18,847 nt of DNA from Pseudomonadota bacterium (GTDB lineage Bacteria; Pseudomonadota; Alphaproteobacteria; Rhizobiales; Hyphomicrobiaceae): positions 1-18,847 of the forward strand of contig JAEZHL010000415.1 of the NCBI GenBank assembly GCA_023416575.1. The letters are read 5' to 3'. Both the position numbers and the translations under genes were made by a program. How positions within the stretch are numbered: position 1 is the first letter of the stretch; the number at the start of each line of letters is the position of its first letter. Shown here piece by piece: positions 7,749-13,502 of the stretch. The notes under the pieces were generated by a model that worked only from the letters and a program-made list of their open reading frames with translations, was not told the DNA's origin and searched no databases.

Positions 7749-8679
7749 GACAGAAGATATGACGACCGGCCAGCCTGAGGGCGAGACGCGCTGCGGCTTT
7801 ATCGCGGTGATTGGCGCGCCCAATGCGGGCAAGTCCACGCTGGTCAACTCTCTCGTTGGTGCCAAGGTCACCATCGTCTCGCACAAGGTGCAGACGACGC
7901 GTATTCCCGTGCGCGGGATCGTCGTCGAGGGGCAGAGCCAGCTCGTATTTCTGGACACGCCCGGCATCTTCCGGCCACGGCGGCGGCTCGACCGCGCCAT
8001 GGTGGAGGCCGCGTGGGGCGGCGCGCTCGACGCAGACGTCGTCGTTCTGCTCGTCGACGCTGCGAAGGGTGTCGACGAGGATGTCGAGCGCATCCTAGGC
8101 CGCCTTGCCGATGCGAAAGGCCCCAAGGTTCTGGTGCTGAACAAAGTCGACCGGCTCTCGGAGAAGGACAAGCTCCTGGCCCTCACCGCGGATCTGACGA
8201 GCCGCGTTGCCTTCGAGCGCGTGTTCATGATTTCCGCGCTGAACGGGAGCGGGACAGGGGACCTGAAAACGTGGCTTGCTGCCAATGTGCCGCCGGGGCC
8301 GTGGCACTTTCCGGCCGACGAGCTGTCGGATCTTTCCGAGCGTATGCTCGCCGCCGAAATCACCCGCGAGAAGATCTACGAGCGGCTGCATCAGGAGCTA
8401 CCCTATTCCGTGACCGTCGAGACGACGGACTGGAAGACGTTCCGCAACGGCTCGGCACGCATCGAGCAGACGATCTTCGTCGAGCGCGAAAGCCAGCGTA
8501 AAATCGTGCTCGGCAAGGATGGCGCGGTCGTCCGCCAGATATCAATGGAGGCGCGCAGGGAGCTTGCGCAGCTCTTCGGCCATGACGTCCACCTATTCCT
8601 GTTCGTGAAGGTGCGGGAAAACTGGGCCGACGATCCGGAGCGTTATCGCGAAATGGGGCTCGAGTTTCCCAAGGAGTGA
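7741..8679 (+). CDS. era: GTPase Era, 16S rRNA maturation and 30S assembly factor
   Basis: Era binds the 3' end of 16S rRNA and assists small-subunit assembly. In the 312-residue protein all GTPase motifs are visible: G1 GAPNAGKST (25-33), G2 QTTR (51-54), G3 DTPG (72-75), G4 NKVD (134-137) and G5 SAL (165-167). The C-terminal KH domain (about 215-300) has the loop GKDG (258-261). Two starts are possible. ATG 7741 overlaps rnc by 8 bp with GAAGAAGG upstream; ATG 7759 would avoid the overlap and lose six residues. Neither changes a domain. Overlap with rnc implies co-translation of two RNA-processing and ribosome-assembly proteins. Confidence 0.96.
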   Translation: MLETEDMTTGQPEGETRCGFIAVIGAPNAGKSTLVNSLVGAKVTIVSHKVQTTRIPVRGIVVEGQSQLVFLDTPGIFRPRRRLDRAMVEAAWGGALDADVVVLLVDAAKGVDEDVERILGRLADAKGPKVLVLNKVDRLSEKDKLLALTADLTSRVAFERVFMISALNGSGTGDLKTWLAANVPPGPWHFPADELSDLSERMLAAEITREKIYERLHQELPYSVTVETTDWKTFRNGSARIEQTIFVERESQRKIVLGKDGAVVRQISMEARRELAQLFGHDVHLFLFVKVRENWADDPERYREMGLEFPKE

Positions 8680-8712
8680 GCGGCCACCCTGCGGGGGCGT
8701 CGCCGAGGTCCG

Positions 8713-9432
8713 ATGAACTGGTCCGACGAAGGCATCGTCCTGTCGATCAGGCCGTATGGCGAGACGGCCGCGGTCGTTGAACTGCTGACCCGCGCGCATG
8801 GCCGGCATCTCGGGCTCGTGCACGGCGGCCAGGGACGGCGGCTGCGGCCGGTGCTGCAGATCGGCAATCACGTCGAGGTCACCTGGAAGGCGCGACTCGC
8901 CGAGCAGCTCGGGTTCTTCACCGCCGAGCTGCGCAAGGGCTATGCGGCCGGGGCGATGGAGGATGCGCTGGCGCTCGCCGGCATGACCTCGCTTTGCGCC
9001 CTCGCGCGTCTGCTGCCTGAGCGCGATCCGCATCCCAATCTCTTCGAGGTGACGCTGTTCGTCCTCGGCTACCTGGACGATAACGACATCTGGCCGGCGC
9101 TCTATGTGCGCTGGGAGCTGAACCTGCTGGCAGAGCTCGGGTTCGGACTGGACCTCGCCACCTGCGCCGCGACCGGAAGCTCGGAGAACCTGACCTGGGT
9201 CTCGCCCAAGTCGGGCCGGGCGGTATCTGCGGCGGCGGGCGAACCCTACCGCGATCGCCTCCTGCGGCTGCCGCCGTTCCTCACCGGCCGGAGTGGCACC
9301 GTGACCCGTGAAGATGTCCTCGATGGTTTCGCGCTGACGGAGTCGTTCCTCACCTCACGCGTTCTCGCCCCGCGAGACTTGGTCATGCCCGAAGCACGCC
9401 ACCGCCTCCTCTCCAGTCTGTCGCGGGCCTAG
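8713..9432 (+). CDS. recO: DNA repair protein RecO
   Basis: RecO works with RecR (and RecF) to load RecA on single-stranded DNA bound by SSB. The 239-residue protein shows the N-terminal OB-fold (residues 1 to about 80), starting with DEGIVLSIRPYGETAAVVELLT. The helical C-terminal part has the LAELGFGLDLATCAATG segment (139-155). Only Cys151 remains where many RecO proteins have a four-Cys zinc finger. The TWVSPKSGRAVS segment that follows keeps the fold's shape, as I recall from other alphaproteobacterial RecO proteins. The gene starts 33 bp after era and ends 3 bp before the convergent CAP-domain gene. Confidence 0.93.
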   Translation: MNWSDEGIVLSIRPYGETAAVVELLTRAHGRHLGLVHGGQGRRLRPVLQIGNHVEVTWKARLAEQLGFFTAELRKGYAAGAMEDALALAGMTSLCALARLLPERDPHPNLFEVTLFVLGYLDDNDIWPALYVRWELNLLAELGFGLDLATCAATGSSENLTWVSPKSGRAVSAAAGEPYRDRLLRLPPFLTGRSGTVTREDVLDGFALTESFLTSRVLAPRDLVMPEARHRLLSSLSRA

Positions 9433-9443
9433 CCCTCAGGGCT
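9431..9443. repeat. Short inverted repeat covering two convergent stop codons
   Basis: AGCCCT-C-AGGGCT is a perfect inverted repeat with a one-base centre. It contains part of the recO stop (TAG, 9430-9432) and the whole stop of the opposite-strand CAP-domain gene (9436-9438). It could form only a small hairpin and has no T-run, so any terminator role is weak. Confidence 0.4.
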
Positions 9444-10143
9444 GACCGCCTCGCACCAGCTCGACCGACACGCCATCATTTCGGCGGCGCAGCACGAACA
9501 CGTCTCCTTCCCGGGCCTGATATCGGCCGATCAGCCCATCGCCCGGCTGCTTGAACGTGACCTCACCCGGCAGGCAGGCGGTATGCGTTGTCGTGTAGCG
9601 CGGCTTGATCTCCTGGGTGCGTGAAAGGAAATCGTAGGTAACGGTCTGGCCGGACGCATTGTTGATGCGGAACTTGTACGCCATGTCGTGAGGCCGGCCG
9701 AACATCTGGACGGAGATATAGCGCTCCTCGCCGGGAGTCTTCGCGACGCCGACCCCGATCTGGCTCACGTGATCCATCAGCAGGTTCTTGCGGTGCCCTG
9801 GCGAATTCATCCAACCCTGGATTGCCGCGCGCGCGAGTTGCTTGACCTCGAACCCGCGCGTGTCGAGGTTCGACGACAGGTTCTCGGAGACATAGCAGGG
9901 CTTATAGCCGGCCGCTTTGGCACGGTCCGCGGGCTGCCGTCCGTCCGCGGTGTGCGAAAACAGCTTGGAGTTGGCCAGAAACCGCGCATACGCGCGCGCC
10001 GCCTCAGTCAACCCCGGATCGGGCTTGACCTCGCTCGCTTGATGCTGCTTGCGAACGGCGTTCGTCATTTCCACGATCGCCATCTCGACCTGCGGAATGT
10101 CAGGAGTGGGCATGGGATGGGCTCGTATCAAATTGGCCCGCAT
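9436..10143 (-). CDS. CAP (SCP/PR-1-like) domain protein without visible signal peptide
   Basis: This protein of up to 235 residues has a CAP domain at about 22-150. The conserved cleft residues appear as His64 in LFSHTADGR, Glu87 in YVSENL and His117 in GWMNSPGHRKNLL, followed by IGVGVA and YISVQMFG. Residues 150-235 look beta-rich and carry no motif that I recognise. Bacterial CAP proteins are usually secreted or lipid-anchored, but no hydrophobic leader is seen here. A TAA stop directly precedes the first ATG (10143), so no longer in-frame version exists. Internal ATGs at 10113 and 10083 are alternative starts; none has a strong ribosome-binding site. The biochemical role of bacterial CAP proteins is mostly unknown, and none is assigned here. 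Confidence 0.82.
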   Translation of the reverse strand: MRANLIRAHPMPTPDIPQVEMAIVEMTNAVRKQHQASEVKPDPGLTEAARAYARFLANSKLFSHTADGRQPADRAKAAGYKPCYVSENLSSNLDTRGFEVKQLARAAIQGWMNSPGHRKNLLMDHVSQIGVGVAKTPGEERYISVQMFGRPHDMAYKFRINNASGQTVTYDFLSRTQEIKPRYTTTHTACLPGEVTFKQPGDGLIGRYQAREGDVFVLRRRNDGVSVELVRGGQP

Positions 10144-10278
10144 TTAAAACGCGGCGGGATGGGAGTAGTGAAAGAACGCGGGAAGATGCTGGCGGGGTAG
10201 CATCGTCTTCGCAACCACAACTTCGCCTCAGATCATGGCGAGAAGGCAATCGAGCAGGTCCATTGGCGAGGGGGTGCC

Positions 10279-10854
10279 ATGCCGTCACCGGTTCGCAGCA
10301 TCGTTCCGTTGATCGTTGCGGCGGTTGCTTCTGGCGTTGCCAGCTATGCGACTGAGGGGATGCCACAGCTGTCGCACGAAGTGCAGACTCAGCTGACGGC
10401 CTATCATATCAATCCGCGATTGCTGCTCCCGGGGCTATGGTTCGGCCTCGTGACGGGAGCTCTTGCGTGGCGGTTCGGCAGGCTCGGTCTCGTCGGCGCG
10501 TTCCTGTCGCTCGTCGCGACCTGGATCGGATGGCAGGTCGCGGTGCAGGCCGGGATCGCCACTTTCGACCGGATGGGAACGACGAACACCGCCGAGAATA
10601 TCAGGCTCGGCATTGCGGGCCTGGCCGGAGGCGCAGCCGGAGCGCTGATCACGTTCCTTGGCGTGCGCTTGAGCGTTCCGTTCCGGAGCACGCTCCTGGC
10701 ATTCGTGACAACATTCGCGATCGGTGGTGCCTTGGGCCTGCTGCTGGTCTGGTCGAACACCGGGCAGAGCGCCGGATTGCTGCTCTATGCAACTTGGCAG
10801 CCTGTGGTTGTTGGTATCATGGCCCTTTTTGCCTCCCGCGGGCGCCAGCCATGA
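10279..10854 (+). CDS. Hypothetical multi-pass membrane protein
   Basis: I do not recognise this 191-residue protein. It is hydrophobic, with likely membrane segments at about 6-26, 47-65, 68-90, 107-130, 135-158 and 165-186, so about six passes. A short polar stretch (92-106) sits in the middle. Gly/Ala-rich helix faces such as GIAGLAGGAAGAL are present, and there is no catalytic motif. The start is supported by GAGGGGG just upstream of the ATG. It is divergent from the CAP-domain gene (135 bp apart) and is followed by the GlsB-like gene after 124 bp. Codon usage looks like that of its neighbours, and the length, hydropathy pattern and ribosome-binding site make a real gene likely. Confidence 0.75.
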   Translation: MPSPVRSIVPLIVAAVASGVASYATEGMPQLSHEVQTQLTAYHINPRLLLPGLWFGLVTGALAWRFGRLGLVGAFLSLVATWIGWQVAVQAGIATFDRMGTTNTAENIRLGIAGLAGGAAGALITFLGVRLSVPFRSTLLAFVTTFAIGGALGLLLVWSNTGQSAGLLLYATWQPVVVGIMALFASRGRQP

Positions 10855-10918
10855 CCGAAGTGAGATCTCGCGCCATGACGTGCGCGTTTAGCAAGAACCG
10901 AGCTGGCAAATGATTGCC

Positions 10919-10943
10919 TGAACCCGTCGACCACTCGAGCGTT
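10919..10943 (+). promoter_or_regulatory. Candidate EcfG (general stress sigma factor) promoter
   Basis: TGAAC (10919-10923) and CGTT (10940-10943) are 16 bp apart. The alphaproteobacterial EcfG consensus is GGAAC-N16/17-CGTT, so this differs at one base. It lies 35 bp before the GTG start of the GlsB-like gene, a sensible position for a promoter. Genes of this family are often stress-induced, which makes the match more believable. Confidence 0.42.
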
Positions 10944-10978
10944 CTTCTTCCAGCAACTGACGAGGAGGAGGATCCGCG

Positions 10979-11242
10979 GTGAGTATCGTTGCTTGGCTGA
11001 TCGTCGGCCTGATCGCTGGCTGGCTTGCAGAGCAGATCACTGGCCGGGACAACGGGCTGTTGACGAACCTGGTCGTCGGCTTGGTCGGCGCATTCATCGG
11101 CGGCTTCGTGTTCAGCAGCCTGCTCGGGTTCGAATACAGGGAAGGCCTGAACTTCGCCTCGATTATCGTCGCGACTGTTGGCGCCATCATCCTGCTCTTC
11201 ATCGTGAGCTGGTTCAGGGGCAGCCAACAGCGCATCCGCTAA
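10979..11242 (+). CDS. GlsB/YeaQ/YmgE family small membrane protein
   Basis: This 87-residue inner-membrane protein belongs to the family once called transglycosylase-associated; family members are often stress-induced, and the molecular function is unclear. Three hydrophobic segments are seen (about 3-18, 28-50 and 58-79). The family pattern is clear: IVGLIAGWLAEQITG (8-22), LVVGLVGAFIGGFV (31-44), and a short basic end. Translation starts at a GTG (10979) preceded by a strong AGGAGGAGGA about 8 bp away. The candidate EcfG promoter directly upstream fits a role in the general stress response, although that is inference. It ends 13 bp before the end of the convergent BKACE gene. Confidence 0.9.
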   Translation: MSIVAWLIVGLIAGWLAEQITGRDNGLLTNLVVGLVGAFIGGFVFSSLLGFEYREGLNFASIIVATVGAIILLFIVSWFRGSQQRIR

Positions 11243-11255
11243 TCGGGGGTGCCGC

Positions 11256-12140
11256 TCAGCCGGTGGGGCCTGTCAGGCCGAGGATCTGGCGGGCTTCCGC
11301 TACGCTCGCGAGCTTGCCGCCGAGGCTTTCGATGATGCTGGCCGCTTTCGCGACGAGAGCGGCATTGTCAGGTGCCGGCACACCTTTGGCGAGGTGTAGC
11401 GTGTCTTCCATTCCGATCCGGCAATGCCCGCCGAGCAGAAATGCCTGCGCCAGCATCGGGAAGGCCATGCGGCCGGCGCCGAACGCCGCCCATTCGCAGT
11501 CCTTCGGCAGGAGCGACGTCGCATAGCACATCGTCTCGGGTGTCGCGGCCATGCCATACTTGACGCCCGTGACCACCTGGAACAGCGCGGGCGTGCGCAG
11601 CGTGCCGTCGGCGAACAGGTCACGCGACAGCATGATGTCGCCGGTATCGAACACCTCGAGCTCCGGTTTGACGCCCGCGGCATACATGCGTTCAGCCATG
11701 ATGCGGATGTTGCGCGGCGAGTTGATCACGGCGCCGTTGCCGAACCACATGGTATTGAGGTCGAGGCTGCACAGCTCGGGCTTCAGTTCGACGATGTGCT
11801 CGGTGCGGATCTCGGGCGTGGTCAGAAGTGTGCCCGGTGCGGCCTTGGCCGGCTCGTCGTCGCTGGGAATGAAGCGACCGCCCGGTCCCGTGGTCAGATT
11901 GATGATGAGATCGACGCCGCTCGCGCGGAGACGCTCGACGACCTCCCGATAGTAAGCGAGCTCCATGCTCGGGCGGCCGGTGCCGGGGTCGCGCAGATGG
12001 ATGTGGCAGATGGCAGCGCCAGCCTTCACGGCGCCGATGCACGCGTTGGCGATCTCCTCCGGCGTGACGGGCAGATTGGGGTTCTGGTCGCGGGTCGGGA
12101 ATGTGCCGGTGACGGCGCAACTCAGGATCGTCGGCTTCAT
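11256..12140 (-). CDS. Beta-keto acid cleavage enzyme (BKACE, DUF849)
   Basis: BKACE enzymes are zinc-dependent TIM-barrel proteins that react a beta-keto acid with acetyl-CoA to give acetoacetate and a new acyl-CoA; the best known is 3-keto-5-aminohexanoate cleavage enzyme (Kce) of lysine fermentation. The 294-residue protein shows the zinc motif CHIHLRD with His46 and His48, the third-ligand motif GMEDTL with Glu245, and the segment NLTTGPGGRF (81-90). The ATG at 12140 was chosen because the family starts with a KPTILSCAVTG-like strand; a possible 42-residue extension upstream is Arg-rich and out of character. GGGAG lies about 9 bp upstream. The thioesterase gene lies 49 bp upstream on the same strand, so they are probably co-transcribed. 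The substrate side-chain pocket cannot be read with confidence, so the substrate is unknown. Confidence 0.92.
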   Translation of the reverse strand: MKPTILSCAVTGTFPTRDQNPNLPVTPEEIANACIGAVKAGAAICHIHLRDPGTGRPSMELAYYREVVERLRASGVDLIINLTTGPGGRFIPSDDEPAKAAPGTLLTTPEIRTEHIVELKPELCSLDLNTMWFGNGAVINSPRNIRIMAERMYAAGVKPELEVFDTGDIMLSRDLFADGTLRTPALFQVVTGVKYGMAATPETMCYATSLLPKDCEWAAFGAGRMAFPMLAQAFLLGGHCRIGMEDTLHLAKGVPAPDNAALVAKAASIIESLGGKLASVAEARQILGLTGPTG

Positions 12141-12189
12141 CTCGTTTGCTCCCGCATTGGTCGTACCGCGCAAGGGCTGTCGAAGTGCA

Positions 12190-12633
12190 CTAGTCCTTGT
12201 CCGCAGGCTTCGCCTTGGGCAAGGCCCACGTCGAGGTCGCGACCGCGGCGAGCGTACCCTCGGCATCCCAGATGCGCGCTTCGAGAAACGAGAGGCTCTT
12301 TCCTTGGCGCAGAAACCGGCCCTCGCAGGTGGCGCGGGGTGGCCGCAGCGGCGCCAGATACTGCACTTTCATTTCCAGGGTTGCGCCGGGCACGCCTGTG
12401 GAACGCTTCAGCAGGTGCCCCATGGCGACATCGAGCACGAAGGCCGTGACACCGCCGTGCAGGGTTCCCTGCGGATTGAACATGAAGTCATGGACCGGGA
12501 ACTCGATGCGGCAGCTATCGTCCGTATACGAAAACGACAGCCCGAACAGTCGCGACAGGAAGAAGGTCTCGAAATCGGGCTGGCAGGTGCTCAGCGCATT
12601 CTCGAAGGCATCGCGAGCCGCGGTCTCATCCAT
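12190..12633 (-). CDS. PaaI-type hotdog-fold acyl-CoA thioesterase
   Basis: This 147-residue protein has the hotdog fold of the PaaI/YbgC-like thioesterases, which split acyl-CoA into the free acid and CoA. The family motif NPQGTLHGGVTAFVLDVAMG (53-72) is clear, with the HGG turn and an Asp (Asp68) on the central helix in the position of the family's catalytic acid. The strands LEMKVQYLAPLRP and SFLEARIWDAEG follow. AGGG lies about 9 bp upstream of the ATG. The gene precedes the BKACE gene in a probable two-gene transcript driven by a promoter about 65 bp upstream. A plausible job is hydrolysis of the acyl-CoA product or of surplus CoA esters in that pathway; substrate preference is unknown. 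Confidence 0.88.
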   Translation of the reverse strand: MDETAARDAFENALSTCQPDFETFFLSRLFGLSFSYTDDSCRIEFPVHDFMFNPQGTLHGGVTAFVLDVAMGHLLKRSTGVPGATLEMKVQYLAPLRPPRATCEGRFLRQGKSLSFLEARIWDAEGTLAAVATSTWALPKAKPADKD

Positions 12634-12698
12634 GCCGTGTGCCCTGCTCCGGTCTGTCCCAATCCCGGAACAGCATCAAGGATTTCTGTGTTGCCAAA

Positions 12699-12726
12699 AG
12701 CCTAGCGGCGTCTTTTAGACTGTCAA
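12699..12726 (-). promoter_or_regulatory. Probable promoter of the thioesterase-BKACE transcript
   Basis: On the minus strand a perfect -35 TTGACA (12726-12721) is followed after 16 bp by TAGGCT (12704-12699), which keeps the T, A and final T of the -10 consensus. It ends 65 bp upstream of the thioesterase ATG. The -35 is strong and the -10 weak, so an activator may be needed. Confidence 0.45.
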
Positions 12727-12750
12727 GGATCGGGCGGCACCAGCCCCGTA

Positions 12751-12799
12751 GGCGCCGCCTCGTTGCCCTGTGACTCGCGCCCAGACACGAGGCAGCGCC
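12751..12799 (-). other. Strong RNA hairpin downstream of the DUF1127 gene
   Basis: On the minus strand, 12799-12787 can pair with 12763-12751 over 13 consecutive positions, 12 Watson-Crick and one G-U wobble, around a 23-nt loop. On the plus strand the wobble would be a C-A mismatch, so the structure fits minus-strand RNA better. It starts 53 bp after the DUF1127 stop and lies before the thioesterase promoter. There is no U-run after it, so it is not a classic intrinsic terminator. It may be a Rho-linked 3' end, a stabilising 3' UTR element, or part of a small RNA. Confidence 0.55.
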
Positions 12800-12852
12800 A
12801 GCACGTTCAGCAGCTGCCTGCTCCTCGTCGCATCTGACGTCGTCGCTGACCC

Positions 12853-13131
12853 TCAGAAGTGTAACGCGTTGGGAGCAAGGGGCCCCTGAAACCGCAGCCG
12901 AGGTGCGACGACCTCAATGTCGGAACGGGTCAGGCCGATGTCGCGCAGCGTGTGCTCGTCGAGCATCGATAGTATGGCCTCGTTCGCCTTGCGCTGCTTG
13001 TAGGCGCAGATCGCGTCCCTCGTTCGCTTGAGAATGGCTGCGATCCGGCGCATGGCCTGTGCGGGCAGCGCCGATGTCGGAGCAGTCGGGTCGACCCCGA
13101 TCGTAATGGCTTCTGTCGATTGGATGCTCAT
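12853..13131 (-). CDS. DUF1127 domain small protein
   Basis: This 92-residue protein ends in a DUF1127 (YjiS-like) domain, about residues 43-76: an Arg/Lys-rich helix (AYKQRKANEAILSMLDEHT) followed by LRDIGLTRSDIEVV. The first 40 residues are less conserved and include a basic stretch (MRRIAAILKRTRD). DUF1127 proteins of alphaproteobacteria are small and basic; one from Rhodobacter sphaeroides (CcaF1) binds RNA and affects sRNA maturation. The ATG at 13131 was chosen because GGAG lies 6 bp upstream. An open frame continues far upstream, but it is low-complexity and lacks homology that I recognise. Inverted repeats lie both before and after the gene. A role in RNA-level control is possible but not shown by the sequence. 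Confidence 0.85.
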   Translation of the reverse strand: MSIQSTEAITIGVDPTAPTSALPAQAMRRIAAILKRTRDAICAYKQRKANEAILSMLDEHTLRDIGLTRSDIEVVAPRLRFQGPLAPNALHF

Positions 13132-13154
13132 GATCGTCTCCATCTCGATTGGTT

Positions 13155-13176
13155 CGCGTCTTTTCGTTTTGACGCG
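13155..13176 (-). repeat. Inverted repeat in the DUF1127 leader
   Basis: CGCGTC and GACGCG form a perfect 6-bp inverted repeat around a 10-base A/T-rich centre (TTTTCGTTTT on the plus strand). It ends 23 bp before the DUF1127 ATG, so it could be an operator or a leader hairpin close to the ribosome-binding site. Confidence 0.45.
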
Positions 13177-13202
13177 ATGTGGCTCGTTGGTAGCTGCTGC
13201 CC

Positions 13203-13240
13203 GTACGGCGGTCTGTGCCGCCGGGTACAGTCGGCGACTG
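13203..13240. repeat. Pair of adjoining inverted repeats upstream of DUF1127
   Basis: CGGCGG-TCTGTG-CCGCCG (13206-13223) is a perfect inverted repeat that extends by three more pairs (13203-13205 with 13226-13228) across a two-base bulge. Directly next to it, CAGTCG-G-CGACTG (13228-13240) is a second perfect inverted repeat. They lie 72-109 bp before the DUF1127 ATG and could be protein-binding sites or leader RNA structure. Chance is a real possibility in such GC-rich sequence. Confidence 0.4.
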
Positions 13241-13474
13241 AAAACTTCGAACGCGGAGAGGGCTCCGGGATTTGGGTTCGAAGCGCGTGGCCGGACCAGC
13301 CCGAGCGCCTGAAACGCCCGGCGGCTGCGGACCTCTGCTACAGCAGTGGGCAACCGCGAGCTTGAAGACGACGTGGAGATTTGGCGTGGAGAGGATGAAT
13401 TGTTGACGAGTCTGACGGCGGCCGAGCCACCTCGCTCGTCGAGTGTTGCTGGCCCGCTCCCGTCTCGTTGCGAT

Positions 13475-13487
13475 GCTCCTGAGGAGC
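13475..13487 (-). terminator. Weak hairpin after the CoA-transferase gene
   Basis: GCTCCT-G-AGGAGC is a perfect inverted repeat 15 bp downstream of the CoA-transferase stop on the minus strand. It would give a stem of about five pairs with a three-base loop. No U-run follows, so termination here is only a weak suggestion. Confidence 0.22.
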
Positions 13488-13502
13488 GGTTCCTTGCCCG
13501 CG

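Larger units (their letters stand above)
13132..13502. other. 371-bp intergenic region between CoA-transferase and DUF1127 genes
   Basis: No protein-coding gene is supported here. The frames open on both strands encode Arg/Pro/Ser-rich sequence with no recognised domain and no good ribosome-binding site. The region holds a small inverted repeat just after the CoA-transferase stop (13475-13487), a group of inverted repeats near the DUF1127 start (13155-13240), and two TTCGAA sites (13246-13251 and 13277-13282) 31 bp apart, about three helical turns. The DUF1127 promoter must lie here, but I could not place a convincing -35/-10 pair. Confidence 0.6.

Noticed and set aside
7029..8363. Long open frame (444 codons) on the minus strand opposite rnc and era
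   Set aside because: Ser/Arg/Pro-rich shadow of two well-identified genes; no recognisable domain.
12141..12266. N-terminal extension of 42 residues on the BKACE protein
   Set aside because: Arg/Pro-rich and unlike the family, which starts at the first barrel strand; it would also run into the thioesterase gene.
11424..12449. Open frame (341 codons) on the plus strand opposite the BKACE and thioesterase genes
   Set aside because: Antisense shadow; the minus-strand proteins carry complete zinc-binding and hotdog motifs.
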